A stretch of DNA of 64,000 nt, from positions 682,001 through 746,000 of the forward strand of contig NZ_JANIET010000001.1 in the NCBI RefSeq assembly GCF_024506435.1. The letters run 5' to 3'. This document shows, piece by piece, positions 8,152-17,268 of this stretch (its first letter is position 1; each line of letters starts with the position of its first letter). This stretch comes from Pantoea trifolii (lineage in GTDB: Bacteria > Pseudomonadota > Gammaproteobacteria > Enterobacterales > Enterobacteriaceae). The notes beneath the pieces are model-generated. The model saw only the letters and a list, made by a program, of their open reading frames with translations, had not been told where the DNA came from and made no database searches. The position numbers and the translations under genes are program-made.

Positions 8152-8258
8152 CAGAAACCCGTGTGATGTAACAGCAGAAAGGCTGGCAATTATGTTGCCA
8201 GAACCCGCGCAGACAAGGTAGCCTCTTGCGTGGTTTTGTTGTCCCTACAGGAGCTGTA

Positions 8259-9236
8259 ATGCCAAATCGTCTTACCTGGTGCGATCTGCCCGCCGATGTT
8301 TCACTTTGGCCGGGTTTACCCCTTTCCCTCAGCGGTGATGAAGTGATGCCGCTGGATTACCGTGCCGGTCGAACTGGCTGGTTGCTGTATGGGCGCGGGC
8401 TCGATAAACAAAAACTCACCGATTATCAGCATAAGCTGGGTGCGGCGATGGTGATCGTCAGCGCCTGGAATGTCGATGAGTATCAGGTGATACGTCTGGC
8501 AGGCTCGCTGACGCCGCGCGCCAGCAAACTGGCGCATGAAGCCGGTTTTGATGTGGCGCCGCTCGGCAAAATCCCGCATCTGAAAACCCCTGGCTTGCTG
8601 GTGATGGACATGGATTCCACCGCGATCCAGATTGAGTGCATCGATGAGATCGCCAAGCTGGCGGGCTGCGGTGAGCAGGTGGCGGACGTCACCGAACGCG
8701 CCATGCGTGGCGAGCTGGATTTCAAAGCCAGCCTGCGCGAGCGCGTCGGCACTTTAGCGGGCGCGGATGCCAATATCCTGATGCAGGTGCGCGACGCGCT
8801 GCCGCTGATGCCAGGCTTAACCACGCTGGTGCAGAAACTGCAGGCGCTGGGCTGGCAGGTGGCGATCGCCTCGGGCGGCTTCACCTTCTACGCCGACTAT
8901 TTGCGCCAGACGCTGCATTTAGCTGCGGCGGTGGCCAACGAGCTGGAAATTCGCGACGGCAAGCTGACCGGCCAGGTGCTGGGACAGATTGTCGATGCCC
9001 AATTTAAAGCCGATACCCTGAACGATCTTGCCGAGCGCTTTAATATTGCCCCGGAACAGACCGTGGCGATTGGCGATGGTGCCAACGATCTGCCGATGAT
9101 TAAAACGGCGGCGCTGGGTATCGCCTATCATGCTAAACCTAAAGTGAATGAGCAGACGGAAATCATCATCCGCCATGCTGACCTGATGGGCGTGTTCTGC
9201 ATCCTGACCGGCAGCCTGATTCACGAAGAGCGTTAA
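8259..9236 (+). CDS. serB: Phosphoserine phosphatase SerB
   Basis: 325 residues. The HAD phosphatase catalyses the last step of L-serine synthesis, hydrolysing 3-phosphoserine. The N-terminal ~100 residues are the ACT-like domain. The catalytic motif DMDSTAIQIECIDE is at about 116-129 (nucleophile and acid Asp), followed by the serine-binding ASGGFTFYADY and the Mg-binding GDGANDLPM. The ATG at 8259 follows AGGAG (8249-8253) and gives the E. coli N-terminus MPN-LTWCDLP; an in-frame ATG at 8226 lacks this support. radA begins 13 bp after the stop, as one operon. Confidence 0.97.
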   Translation: MPNRLTWCDLPADVSLWPGLPLSLSGDEVMPLDYRAGRTGWLLYGRGLDKQKLTDYQHKLGAAMVIVSAWNVDEYQVIRLAGSLTPRASKLAHEAGFDVAPLGKIPHLKTPGLLVMDMDSTAIQIECIDEIAKLAGCGEQVADVTERAMRGELDFKASLRERVGTLAGADANILMQVRDALPLMPGLTTLVQKLQALGWQVAIASGGFTFYADYLRQTLHLAAAVANELEIRDGKLTGQVLGQIVDAQFKADTLNDLAERFNIAPEQTVAIGDGANDLPMIKTAALGIAYHAKPKVNEQTEIIIRHADLMGVFCILTGSLIHEER

Positions 9237-9249
9237 CTGAGGATTTGAT

Positions 9250-10635
9250 TTGGCCAAAGCGGCAAAACGCGCCTTCGTTTGTAACGAATGCGGCGCTGAT
9301 TATCCGCGCTGGCAGGGGCAATGCAGCGCCTGCCATGCGTGGAACACCATCACCGAGGTGCGCATTGCCGCCTCGCCTGCGGCGGCGCGTAACGAGCGTC
9401 TGAGCGGTTATGCCGGCGGCAACGCGGGCGTGAGCCGCGTGCAGAAGCTTTCAGAGATCAGCCTCGAAGCCCTGCCGCGTTTCTCTACCAGTTTCAAAGA
9501 GTTCGATCGCGTATTGGGCGGCGGCGTGGTGCCGGGCAGCGCCATCTTGATTGGTGGTAATCCGGGCGCCGGTAAATCGACGCTGCTGCTGCAGGTCATG
9601 TGCAAGCTGGCGGAAGGGATGAAAACCCTGTACGTCACCGGCGAAGAATCACTGCAACAGGTGGCGATGCGCGCCCATCGTCTGGGATTACCCACCGAAA
9701 ACCTCAACATGTTGTCGGAAACCAGCATCGAGCAGATCTGCCTGATCGCCGAGCAGGAGCAGCCGAAACTGATGGTGATCGACTCGATCCAGGTGATGCA
9801 CATGGCGGAGATCCAATCCTCGCCAGGCAGCGTGGCGCAGGTGCGTGAAACGGCGGCGTACCTGACGCGCTTCGCCAAAACGCGCGGCGTGGCGATCATT
9901 ATGGTCGGTCACGTCACCAAAGACGGTTCGCTGGCCGGTCCGAAGGTGCTGGAACACTGTATCGACTGTTCGGTGATGCTGGATGGCGATGCCGATTCCC
10001 GTTTCCGTACCTTGCGCAGCCATAAAAACCGCTTTGGCGCGGTGAATGAGCTGGGCGTGTTTGCCATGACCGAACAAGGCATGCGCGAAGTCAGCAATCC
10101 TTCGGCCATCTTCCTGTCACGCGGTGATGAGATCACCTCGGGCAGTTCGGTAATGGTGCTGTGGGAAGGCACGCGTCCGCTGCTGGTCGAGATTCAGGCG
10201 CTGGTGGACCATTCGATGATGGGCAATCCACGCCGCGTCGCGGTTGGGCTGGAGCAGAATCGCCTGGCGATCCTGTTAGCGGTGCTGCATCGCCATGGCG
10301 GCTTGCAGATGGCGGATCAGGATGTGTTTGTTAACGTGGTCGGCGGCGTAAAAGTCACCGAAACCAGCGTCGATTTGGCGCTGCTGATGGCGATGGTATC
10401 GAGCTTCCGCGATCGTCCGCTGCCGCAGGATCTGGTTATCTTTGGCGAAGTGGGCCTTGCCGGCGAAATTCGCCCGGTGCCGAGCGGTCAGGAGCGGATT
10501 TCCGAAGCGGCGAAGCACGGTTTCAAGCGCGCCATCGTTCCGGCCGGTAATGCACCGAAGAAACCGGTAGAAGGGATGAAGGTGTACAGCGCGAAGAAGC
10601 TGGCGGATGCGTTAGCGATTCTGGATGAGTTGTAA
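9250..10635 (+). CDS. radA: DNA repair protein RadA (TTG start)
   Basis: 461-residue branch-migration ATPase that works with RecA in recombinational repair. In order: a C4 zinc finger (CNECGADYPRWQGQCSAC, residues ~11-29), a RecA-like ATPase with Walker A GGNPGAGKST, the RadA-specific KNRFGAVNELGVF motif (~260), and a Lon-protease-like C-terminal domain (~300-461). The start codon is TTG at 9250, with TGAGGA six bases upstream; the protein then begins AKAAKRAFVCNEC, matching E. coli. Same operon as serB. Confidence 0.97.
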   Translation: MAKAAKRAFVCNECGADYPRWQGQCSACHAWNTITEVRIAASPAAARNERLSGYAGGNAGVSRVQKLSEISLEALPRFSTSFKEFDRVLGGGVVPGSAILIGGNPGAGKSTLLLQVMCKLAEGMKTLYVTGEESLQQVAMRAHRLGLPTENLNMLSETSIEQICLIAEQEQPKLMVIDSIQVMHMAEIQSSPGSVAQVRETAAYLTRFAKTRGVAIIMVGHVTKDGSLAGPKVLEHCIDCSVMLDGDADSRFRTLRSHKNRFGAVNELGVFAMTEQGMREVSNPSAIFLSRGDEITSGSSVMVLWEGTRPLLVEIQALVDHSMMGNPRRVAVGLEQNRLAILLAVLHRHGGLQMADQDVFVNVVGGVKVTETSVDLALLMAMVSSFRDRPLPQDLVIFGEVGLAGEIRPVPSGQERISEAAKHGFKRAIVPAGNAPKKPVEGMKVYSAKKLADALAILDEL

Positions 10636-10643
10636 GTTTTCCC

Positions 10644-10695
10644 GGTCGGCATTCATGCCGACCCTACATTTGTAGGGTGCGCATTTATGCGCACC
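10644..10695. repeat. Bipartite palindromic repeat, copy 1
   Basis: Two adjacent hairpins, GGTCGGCAT/ATGCCGACC (10644-10663) and GGTGCGCAT/ATGCGCACC (10676-10695), flank a small CTACA/TGTAG inverted repeat, so the whole 52 bp is itself an inverted pair. It sits between radA and nadR. Related copies are at 13795, 18275 and 33863. It may act as a REP-type mRNA end or attenuator; no U-tract is present. Confidence 0.8.
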
Positions 10696-10740
10696 GTCTT
10701 AAAGGCCGCACCGCCCTTTATTCCACGCAGGAGGCACGCA

Positions 10741-11967
10741 ATGTCATCATTTGACTACCTGAAAACAGCCATTCGCCAGCAAGGCCACACGCTGCAGCAG
10801 GTTGCCGACGCCAGCGGAATGACCAAAGGCTACTTAAGCCAGCTGCTCAACGCCAAAATCAAAAGCCCGAGCGCGCAGAAGCTGGAAGCGCTGCACCGTT
10901 TTCTTGGCCTGGAATTTCCGCGCCGTGATAAAACCGTTGGTGTGGTGTTCGGGAAATTTTATCCGCTGCATACCGGCCATATTTATCTGATCCAGCGCGC
11001 CTGCAGTCAGGTCGATGAACTGCATATCATCATGGGCCACGACGAGCCGCGCGATCGTGAACTGTTTGAAAACAGCGCCATGTCGCAGCAGCCGACCATC
11101 AGCGATCGACTACGCTGGTTGCTGCAAACCTTCAAATACCAGAAAAATATCCGCATCCATTCGTTTGACGAAGAGGGCATTGAACCTTATCCGCACGGCT
11201 GGGATGTGTGGAGCGGCGGCGTCAAAACCTTTCTGGCTGAGCAGGGCATCGAACCAAATTGTGTCTACACCAGTGAAGAACCCGATGCCGCAATGTATGA
11301 GCAGCACCTTGGCATTCCGGCGGTGGTGATCGATCCTAATCGATCCTTTATGAACATCAGCGGCGGCCAGATTCGTCAGGATCCGTTCCGCTACTGGGAA
11401 TACATTCCCACCGAAGTGAAGCCGTTCTTCGTGCGCACCGTGGCGGTGCTGGGCGGCGAGTCGAGCGGCAAATCAACGCTGGTGAACAAGCTGGCGAATA
11501 TCTTCAACACCACCAGCGCATGGGAATATGGCCGCGATTATGTTTTCTCGCACCTCGGTGGCGACGAGATGGCGCTGCAATATTCCGACTACGACAAAAT
11601 CGCGCTGGGCCAGGCGCAGTACATCGACTTCGCCGTGAAGTACGCCAGCAAAGTCGCCTTTATCGATACCGATTTCATCACCACGCAGGCGTTTTGCCTC
11701 AAGTATGAAGGACGCGAGCACCCGTTTGTGCAGGCGTTGATTGATGAGTACCGTTTCGACCTGGTGATTTTGCTGGAAAATAACGTGCCCTGGGTGGCGG
11801 ATGGATTGCGCAGCCTCGGCAGTTCCATGGATCGCCGCGAGTTCCAGACCATGCTGATCACCATGCTGCGTGAAAACAATATCGAGTTTGTTCACGTCAA
11901 AGAAGATGACTACGACACGCGCTTCCTGCGCTGCGTCGAGTTAGTGAAGCAGATGCTGGGCAGTTGA
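10741..11967 (+). CDS. nadR: NadR: NAD repressor, NMN adenylyltransferase and ribosylnicotinamide kinase
   Basis: 408-residue trifunctional protein of NAD homeostasis. An N-terminal helix-turn-helix (TLQQVADASGMTKGYLSQLL, ~16-35) represses NAD genes. The central nucleotidyltransferase domain shows GKFYPLHTGHI (~72-82). The C-terminal kinase domain has the Walker A GGESSGKSTLV (~239-249) and phosphorylates nicotinamide riboside. The ATG at 10741 has a perfect AGGAGG six bases upstream and yields the E. coli N-terminus MSSFDYLKTAI; the in-frame ATG at 10687 lies inside a repeat. Separated from radA by a repeat but on the same strand. Confidence 0.97.
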   Translation: MSSFDYLKTAIRQQGHTLQQVADASGMTKGYLSQLLNAKIKSPSAQKLEALHRFLGLEFPRRDKTVGVVFGKFYPLHTGHIYLIQRACSQVDELHIIMGHDEPRDRELFENSAMSQQPTISDRLRWLLQTFKYQKNIRIHSFDEEGIEPYPHGWDVWSGGVKTFLAEQGIEPNCVYTSEEPDAAMYEQHLGIPAVVIDPNRSFMNISGGQIRQDPFRYWEYIPTEVKPFFVRTVAVLGGESSGKSTLVNKLANIFNTTSAWEYGRDYVFSHLGGDEMALQYSDYDKIALGQAQYIDFAVKYASKVAFIDTDFITTQAFCLKYEGREHPFVQALIDEYRFDLVILLENNVPWVADGLRSLGSSMDRREFQTMLITMLRENNIEFVHVKEDDYDTRFLRCVELVKQMLGS

Positions 11968-11976
11968 TTCAGCCAT

Positions 11977-12005
11977 AAAAAAAGGCGCCATGCGGCGCCT
12001 TTTTT
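11977..12005. terminator. Bidirectional terminator between nadR and ettA
   Basis: A7, stem GGCGCC, loop ATGC, stem GGCGCC, then T6. The A- and T-tracts on both sides make it functional for both of the convergent genes. Confidence 0.9.
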
Positions 12006-12017
12006 ACAGCAAAAGCC

Positions 12018-13685
12018 TTACTTCGCCATACGCTTGTACTTGATACGTTTCGGCTCCAGCGCGTCGGCGCCGAGGGTGCGTTTCTTGTATTCTTCGTACT
12101 CGGTGAAGTTACCTTCGAAGAACTCCACCTTGCCTTCATCTTGATAATCGATGATGTGGGTGGCGATACGGTCGAGGAACCAACGGTCATGCGAGATCAC
12201 CATGGCACAGCCAGGGAATTCCAGCAGGGCGTTTTCCAGCGCGCGCAGGGTTTCGATGTCGAGGTCGTTGGTTGGTTCATCGAGCAGCAACAGGTTGCCG
12301 CCGACTTGCAGCAGCTTGGCGAGGTGCAGACGACCGCGCTCACCACCTGACAATTCACCAACGCGTTTGCCCTGATCGGTGCCTTTGAAGTTGAAACGAC
12401 CAACGTAAGCACGGCTTGGCATCTCGGTGTTGCCCACGCGCATAATATCCTGACCGCCAGACACTTCTTCAAACACGGTTTTGGAGTTGTCCATCGCGTC
12501 ACGGAACTGATCAACCGACGCCAGCTTGACGGTTTCGCCCAGCTCGATGGTGCCGGAATCCGGTTGCTCCTGACCTGACATCATGCGGAACAGCGTTGAT
12601 TTACCCGCGCCGTTCGGACCGATGATGCCGACAATCGCACCTTTCGGTACCGAGAAGGTCAGATCGTCGATCAGTACGCGATCGCCATACGATTTCTTCA
12701 GGTTGGTCACTTCCAGCACTTTGTCGCCGAGGCGTGCGCCAGGTGGAATGAAGAGTTCGTTGGTTTCGTTACGCTTCTGGTAATCGGTGTTGTTCAGCTC
12801 TTCAAAGCGTGCCAGACGGGCTTTGCCCTTGGACTGACGGCCTTTCGCGCCTTGACGCACCCACTCCAGCTCTTTCTCGATAGATTTGCGACGCGCCGCT
12901 TCAGAAGACGCTTCCTGCGCCAGACGCTGATCTTTCTGCTCCAGCCAGGAAGAGTAGTTACCTTCCCACGGAATACCTTCGCCGCGGTCCAGCTCCAGAA
13001 TCCAGCCAGCCACGTTATCCAGGAAGTAACGGTCGTGCGTGATCGCCACAACGGTGCCTTCGAAGTCGTGCAGGAAGCGCTCGAGCCACGCCACGGATTC
13101 GGCATCCAGGTGGTTGGTTGGTTCGTCGAGCAGCAGCATGTCTGGCTTTTCCAGCAGCAGACGGCACAGCGCCACGCGACGGCGCTCACCACCAGAAAGG
13201 GTCGCGATTTTGGCATCCCAGTCTGGCAGACGCATCGCATCAGCCGCACGGTTCAGTTGGGTATCGAGGTTGTGACCATCATGCGCCTGGATCACTTCTT
13301 CCAGACGACCCTGTTCAGCGGCCAGCTTATCGAAGTCCGCATCGGGATCGGCATACAGCGCATACACTTCGTCGAGACGCTTCAGCGCGCCAACCACTTC
13401 TGAAACCGCTTCTTCAACGGATTCACGCACGGTGTGCTCCGGGTTCAGCTGCGGTTCCTGCGGCAGATAACCCACATTGATGCCCGGCTGCGGGCGTGCT
13501 TCCCCTTCAATATCGGTATCGATACCGGCCATGATGCGCAGCAGCGTCGATTTACCCGAGCCGTTCAGGCCGAGTACACCGATTTTTGCTCCAGGGAAGA
13601 AGCTAAGAGAAATATTCTTCAGGATGTGACGCTTCGGCGGAACGACCTTGCCGACGCGATGCATGCTATAGACGAATTGAGCCAC
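12018..13685 (-). CDS. ettA: Energy-dependent translational throttle EttA (ABC-F)
   Basis: 555-residue ABC-F ATPase that binds the ribosomal E site and gates the first peptide-bond steps according to the ADP:ATP ratio. It has two ABC cassettes without membrane domains. Walker A motifs are [11 protein letters not shown] (~39-49) and [11 protein letters not shown] (~357-367); signatures are [11 protein letters not shown] and [11 protein letters not shown]. The P-site tRNA interaction motif linker lies between, and RIKYKRMAK ends the protein. In E. coli the next gene is slt; here slt is 16.6 kb away and this gene marks the left border of the inserted accessory block. Confidence 0.97.
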   Translation of the reverse strand: MAQFVYSMHRVGKVVPPKRHILKNISLSFFPGAKIGVLGLNGSGKSTLLRIMAGIDTDIEGEARPQPGINVGYLPQEPQLNPEHTVRESVEEAVSEVVGALKRLDEVYALYADPDADFDKLAAEQGRLEEVIQAHDGHNLDTQLNRAADAMRLPDWDAKIATLSGGERRRVALCRLLLEKPDMLLLDEPTNHLDAESVAWLERFLHDFEGTVVAITHDRYFLDNVAGWILELDRGEGIPWEGNYSSWLEQKDQRLAQEASSEAARRKSIEKELEWVRQGAKGRQSKGKARLARFEELNNTDYQKRNETNELFIPPGARLGDKVLEVTNLKKSYGDRVLIDDLTFSVPKGAIVGIIGPNGAGKSTLFRMMSGQEQPDSGTIELGETVKLASVDQFRDAMDNSKTVFEEVSGGQDIMRVGNTEMPSRAYVGRFNFKGTDQGKRVGELSGGERGRLHLAKLLQVGGNLLLLDEPTNDLDIETLRALENALLEFPGCAMVISHDRWFLDRIATHIIDYQDEGKVEFFEGNFTEYEEYKKRTLGADALEPKRIKYKRMAK

Positions 13686-13794
13686 GTTGGATTGAGCCTT
13701 TTGGTCTGTGAGTTATGAACTTTAGGTACAGAAGTTTAGCTGTTTTCACCTTTTATTCATACCCGTCATACATCGGCTTGCCGCGGTCTTTATC

Positions 13795-13861
13795 GGTCAC
13801 CATAGATGGCGACCCTACAACACATCTGCACGCTTTTGTAGGGTCGCCATTTATGGTGACC
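13795..13861. repeat. Bipartite palindromic repeat, copy 2
   Basis: A 67-bp inverted repeat: GGTCACCAT... at the left end and ...ATGGTGACC at the right, with inner arms GGCGACCCTACAA and TTGTAGGGTCGCC around a 15-base centre. It lies between the upstream end of ettA and the downstream end of the DeoR-type repressor gene. Confidence 0.85.
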
Positions 13862-13879
13862 ACATGCAATATCATCAAC

Positions 13880-14644
13880 TTATGGCAAACGCAGCGGGAT
13901 GTTTTGTTGCGCCAGCCAGCTCTTCAGCGCCGGTTCGGGCGCGCTATCGCTGACCAGCAAATCAAAACGGCGCAGTTCACCAATGCGCGCCGGCAGCACT
14001 TTGCCAAATTTACTGCTGTCCGCCACCAGCACGCGCTGACGTGCGCGCAGCATCGCGTGGTGCTTCATCGCCAGCTCGTTAATGTTGTAGCAGGTTGCGC
14101 CCTGTTCCTGATCGATGCCTGCCGCTGAAATAAACGCCAGCGTCGGGCAGAGATCGTCGAGGATAGAATGCGCGCCAATCGGCGTGAACAGCGCGTTGTC
14201 GGCGTGGAACTCGCCGCCGCTGAGAATCACGTTGCAGGCCGGTTTCTCTTTCAGCGCCAGGAAAGTGTTCATCGCGCAACAGATGGCGGTGAACGGCAAG
14301 GTGTCAGGGATCGCATCCACGATGTAGGGCAGCGTGGTGCCGCAATCAAAAAACACCGTGTCATTTTCACTGATCAGATCCGCAGCAGCCTGCGCCAGGC
14401 GCTGCTTGCGTGCGGCGTTCTGACCGTGCTGATCGGAGATGAAGTAGTGCCCGGCGTGGCTTTTGGGATCGCTAACGATATAGCCGCCCAGCAGCACCAC
14501 GGTTGAAGCCGGTTCGGTGAGATCGCGGCGGATAGTCATTTCCGACACGCCCAGCAGCTGCGCCGCGTCTTTCAGATGCAGTTTATCGGTGCGTTTCAGC
14601 GCCTGAGCCAACTTGTGAATACGTTCGTCGCGCCGGGTTTCCAT
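13880..14644 (-). CDS. deoR: DeoR-family repressor of deoxyribose/deoxynucleoside genes (DeoR/DeoQ)
   Basis: 254 residues, close to E. coli DeoR from end to end. METRRDERI opens the protein, the helix-turn-helix is HLKDAAQLLGVSEMTIRRDL (~26-45), and the effector domain carries FFDCGTT, NTFLALKEKP, GGEFHADNA, SAAG and SKFGKV. DeoR senses deoxyribose-5-phosphate. Because it diverges from deoK-deoP-deoX, it occupies the position of Salmonella DeoQ; whether this genome has a second DeoR elsewhere decides the name. The ATG at 14644 is preferred over the one at 14650, which is too close to the AGAGA ribosome-binding site. The end is 19 bp from a palindromic repeat. Confidence 0.9.
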   Translation of the reverse strand: METRRDERIHKLAQALKRTDKLHLKDAAQLLGVSEMTIRRDLTEPASTVVLLGGYIVSDPKSHAGHYFISDQHGQNAARKQRLAQAAADLISENDTVFFDCGTTLPYIVDAIPDTLPFTAICCAMNTFLALKEKPACNVILSGGEFHADNALFTPIGAHSILDDLCPTLAFISAAGIDQEQGATCYNINELAMKHHAMLRARQRVLVADSSKFGKVLPARIGELRRFDLLVSDSAPEPALKSWLAQQNIPLRLP

Positions 14645-14858
14645 GATCATCTCTGCGTAATTAATCCTGAAGTCGAAGTAGCCTGGTCAAAAATCACGAT
14701 AAATCTCACATATTTTAATGATTTGCGACGTATCCAGCAGGCCAGTTTTCAATCTTACCTGTAATGAGATCGGCCCGCAAACCTCACGCAGTGCCGCCAA
14801 TATGTTGCTCTCTAGCCGCTTCGCTCGCCGCCAGGTTGCCTGCTCAATGTTGTTGCAT

Positions 14859-14874
14859 TGTTAGAATAATAACA
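14859..14874. promoter_or_regulatory. DeoR-type operator
   Basis: TGTTAGAATAATAACA. The left half-site is exactly that of the E. coli deo operator palindrome (TGTTAGAA/TTCTAACA); the right half differs at two of eight bases. It lies about 118 bp upstream of the predicted deoK transcription start, a distance compatible with DeoR looping to a second site. Confidence 0.7.
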
Positions 14875-14890
14875 TTCATTTCCATGAATG
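14873..14890. repeat. Inverted repeat CATTCAT-4-ATGAATG
   Basis: A perfect 7-bp inverted repeat with a four-base centre, directly abutting the DeoR-type operator. It may be part of a composite operator; no known factor is assigned. Confidence 0.5.
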
Positions 14891-14927
14891 AATGGCTGTT
14901 TATCGGCTTTTTGTCATGATGTTGAGG

Positions 14928-14977
14928 TGTGAAATTTATCACATAATTAACTTTATTAACCTGATATTGTGATTTTA
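14928..14977 (+). promoter_or_regulatory. Class II CRP-dependent promoter of deoKPX
   Basis: TGTGAAATTTATCACA (14928-14943) has both CRP pentamers perfect, with the six-base spacer. An extended -10, TGATATTGT (hexamer TATTGT, 14965-14970), predicts a start near 14977. That places the CRP centre at -41.5, the textbook class II geometry. The -35 is degenerate, as usual for such promoters. The transcript leader to deoK would be about 39 bases. Confidence 0.82.
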
Positions 14978-15015
14978 ATAACATTATAACGTTAAAAATT
15001 CACCGGGAGAAAACA

Positions 15016-15933
15016 ATGGATATTGCGGTTATTGGGTCAAATATGGTGGACCTCATTACCTATACCAATCAGTTGCCTAAAGCGGGCGAAACGCTGGAAG
15101 CACCTGATTTTGCTATCGGCTGTGGCGGTAAAGGTGCTAATCAGGCGGTGGCAGCGGCGAAGATGGGCGCCAGCGTGATGATGGTGAGCAAAGTCGGCGA
15201 CGATCTGTTTGCGCCGAATACCGTGGCCAATCTGCAACAGCAGGGCGTGGATACCCGTTTTGTCACCACCGCGCCAGGCACCTCCAGCGGCGTGGCACCG
15301 ATCTTCGTTGACGATCAGTCGCAGAACCGCATTCTGATTATCAAAGGTGCCAACCAGCAGCTGAAACCGGCGGATATTGATGCCGCCGCCGACGCGCTGA
15401 AAAGCTGCCAGCTGATCATTCTGCAACTGGAGGTCCCGCTGGAAACCGTCTATTACGCCATTGATTTTGCCCGCCAGCACGACATCAAAGTGATCCTCAA
15501 TCCGGCACCGGCGGTAGCCGATCTCAATATCGAATACGCCTGCAAATGCGACTTTTTCATGCCAAACGAAACCGAGCTGGAGATCCTCACCGGCATGCCG
15601 GTCACCACCGATGAAGAGGTGAAACTGGCGGGGCAATCGCTGCTTAAACGCGGGCTGAAAAACCTGATCATCACGCTGGGCGGACGCGGTTCGCTGTGGA
15701 TGTCCGGCGACAATGTGCATCAGGTCGCACCGACTGCGGTAAAAGCGGTCGACACCAGCGGCGCGGGCGATGCCTTTATCGGCTGCTTTGCTCACGAGCT
15801 GGTGAAAAGCGGCGATATTCCGGCCGCGATGGCGCAAGCCTCTGCTTATGCCGCCTGCAGCGTGACCGGTCGCGGCACGCAGCGCTCCTATCCCGACGCG
15901 GAAACCTTCCAGCGTTTTCTCAACGTTCACTGA
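15016..15933 (+). CDS. deoK: Deoxyribokinase DeoK
   Basis: 305-residue PfkB-family sugar kinase that phosphorylates 2-deoxy-D-ribose to deoxyribose-5-phosphate, the substrate of DeoC aldolase. Signature 1, GCGGKGANQAVAAAKMG, is at ~36-52; the catalytic signature 2, DTSGAGDAFIGCF with the base Asp, is at ~250-262. The N-terminus MDIAVIGSNMVDLITYTNQLP matches the Salmonella enzyme almost exactly, which separates it from plain ribokinase. ATG preceded by GGGAG. Permease deoP follows after 9 bp. No deoC is in this window, so the aldolase must be elsewhere. Confidence 0.92.
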   Translation: MDIAVIGSNMVDLITYTNQLPKAGETLEAPDFAIGCGGKGANQAVAAAKMGASVMMVSKVGDDLFAPNTVANLQQQGVDTRFVTTAPGTSSGVAPIFVDDQSQNRILIIKGANQQLKPADIDAAADALKSCQLIILQLEVPLETVYYAIDFARQHDIKVILNPAPAVADLNIEYACKCDFFMPNETELEILTGMPVTTDEEVKLAGQSLLKRGLKNLIITLGGRGSLWMSGDNVHQVAPTAVKAVDTSGAGDAFIGCFAHELVKSGDIPAAMAQASAYAACSVTGRGTQRSYPDAETFQRFLNVH

Positions 15934-15942
15934 GGTCGAGTT

Positions 15943-17268
15943 ATGCAACCGAACATTGTTCAGCAATCTGATGGCTATCTGAATAAAACGCCGCTGTTCC
16001 AGTTCATTTTGCTCTCGTGCCTGTTCCCGTTGTGGGGCTGTGCGGCGAGTCTGAACGACATCCTGATCACCCAGTTCAAAAGCGTGTTCGCGTTAAGCGA
16101 TTTCGCCAGCGCGCTGGTGCAGAGTGCGTTCTACGGCGGCTACTTCCTGATCGCCATTCCGGCCTCGCTGGTGATCCGCAAAGCCACCTATAAACTGGCG
16201 ATTTTGCTGGGACTGGCGCTGTATATCGTGGGCTGCGTGCTGTTCTATCCCGCTTCGCACATGGCGACCTACACCATGTTCCTCGCGGCGATTTTCGCCA
16301 TCGCTATCGGTTTGAGCTTCCTCGAAACCGCTGCCAATACCTATAGCTCGATGATTGGTCATCGCGATCACGCCACGCTGCGCCTCAATATCAGCCAGAC
16401 GTTCTATCCGGTCGGTGCATTAATGGGGATCGTGCTGGGCAAATATCTGGTATTCCAGGAGGGCGACAGTCTGGAAAGTCAGCTGGCGGGCATGAACGCT
16501 GAACAGGCGCATGCGTTCCGTCTCACTATGCTCGAGCACACGCTGGAACCCTACAAATATCTGGTGATGGTTTTGGTGGTGGTGATGCTGCTGTTCCTGT
16601 TCACCCGCTATCCGCGCTGTAAGCCGGAAAGCAGTGAAAAATCCCTGCCGTCGCTCGGCGAGACCTTCCGCTATCTGGCGGCGAATCGTCACTTCAAACG
16701 CGGCATTGTGGCGCAGTTCCTGTATGTCGGCATGCAGGTGGCGGTGTGGTCGTTCACCATTCGTCTGGCGCTGACGCTTGGCGCGATCAATGAGCGTCAT
16801 GCCTCTAACTTCATGATCTATAGCTTCATCGGTTTCTTTATCGGTAAATTTATCGCCAACTTCCTGATGACGCGCTTCCGTGCGGAGAAAGTGTTGATTG
16901 CCTACTCGCTGCTGGGTGTTCTCGCGCTGGCGTATGTGATGTTTGTGCCGAACTTTACTGCCGTGTATGCCGCGATCTTTGTCAGCGCGCTGTTTGGTCC
17001 ATGCTGGGCGACGATCTATGCCGGTACGCTGGCGACTGTCGATAATAAATACACCGAAGTGGCGGGCGCGTTTATCGTGATGTCGATTGTCGGTGCCGCC
17101 TTTATTCCTGCGATTCAGGGCTTCGTCTCCGATCATCTGGGATCCATGCAGCTGGCGTTCGGCGTTTCGCTGCTGTGCTTCGCCTGGGTCGGTTACTTCT
17201 TCTGGGGCGAGCTGCGCCATAAAAAGCAGGCGGAAGCGGCCGGTCGTTTAGTCGAGGAGATGCCATGA
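15943..17268 (+). CDS. deoP: Deoxyribose permease DeoP (FucP-type MFS)
   Basis: 441-residue transporter with about twelve membrane segments, of the fucose-galactose-glucose:proton symporter (FHS) family. Typical elements are the first helix LLSCLFPLWGCAASLNDILI, SFLETAANTYSSMIG in the fourth-fifth helix region, and GPCWATIYAG. Placement between deoK and deoX, with a 4-bp ATGA overlap to deoX, fits deoxyribose uptake; the substrate is inferred from operon context. Confidence 0.88.
   Translation: MQPNIVQQSDGYLNKTPLFQFILLSCLFPLWGCAASLNDILITQFKSVFALSDFASALVQSAFYGGYFLIAIPASLVIRKATYKLAILLGLALYIVGCVLFYPASHMATYTMFLAAIFAIAIGLSFLETAANTYSSMIGHRDHATLRLNISQTFYPVGALMGIVLGKYLVFQEGDSLESQLAGMNAEQAHAFRLTMLEHTLEPYKYLVMVLVVVMLLFLFTRYPRCKPESSEKSLPSLGETFRYLAANRHFKRGIVAQFLYVGMQVAVWSFTIRLALTLGAINERHASNFMIYSFIGFFIGKFIANFLMTRFRAEKVLIAYSLLGVLALAYVMFVPNFTAVYAAIFVSALFGPCWATIYAGTLATVDNKYTEVAGAFIVMSIVGAAFIPAIQGFVSDHLGSMQLAFGVSLLCFAWVGYFFWGELRHKKQAEAAGRLVEEMP

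Larger units (their letters stand above)
14645..15015. promoter_or_regulatory. Divergent deoR/deoK control region
   Basis: 371 bp, AT-rich towards deoK. It contains a DeoR-type operator, an inverted repeat, a perfect CRP site and an extended -10, listed separately. For the leftward deoR promoter I see only a weak CRP half-site (TGTGA about 14708, read leftward) and no convincing -35/-10 pair. Confidence 0.7.

Noticed and set aside
15037..15966. 309-codon open frame opposite deoK
   Set aside because: Shadow frame; deoK has both PfkB signatures and the upstream promoter on the plus strand.
16420..17220. 266-codon open frame opposite deoP
   Set aside because: His/Arg/Gln-rich translation typical of an antisense shadow of a membrane-protein gene.
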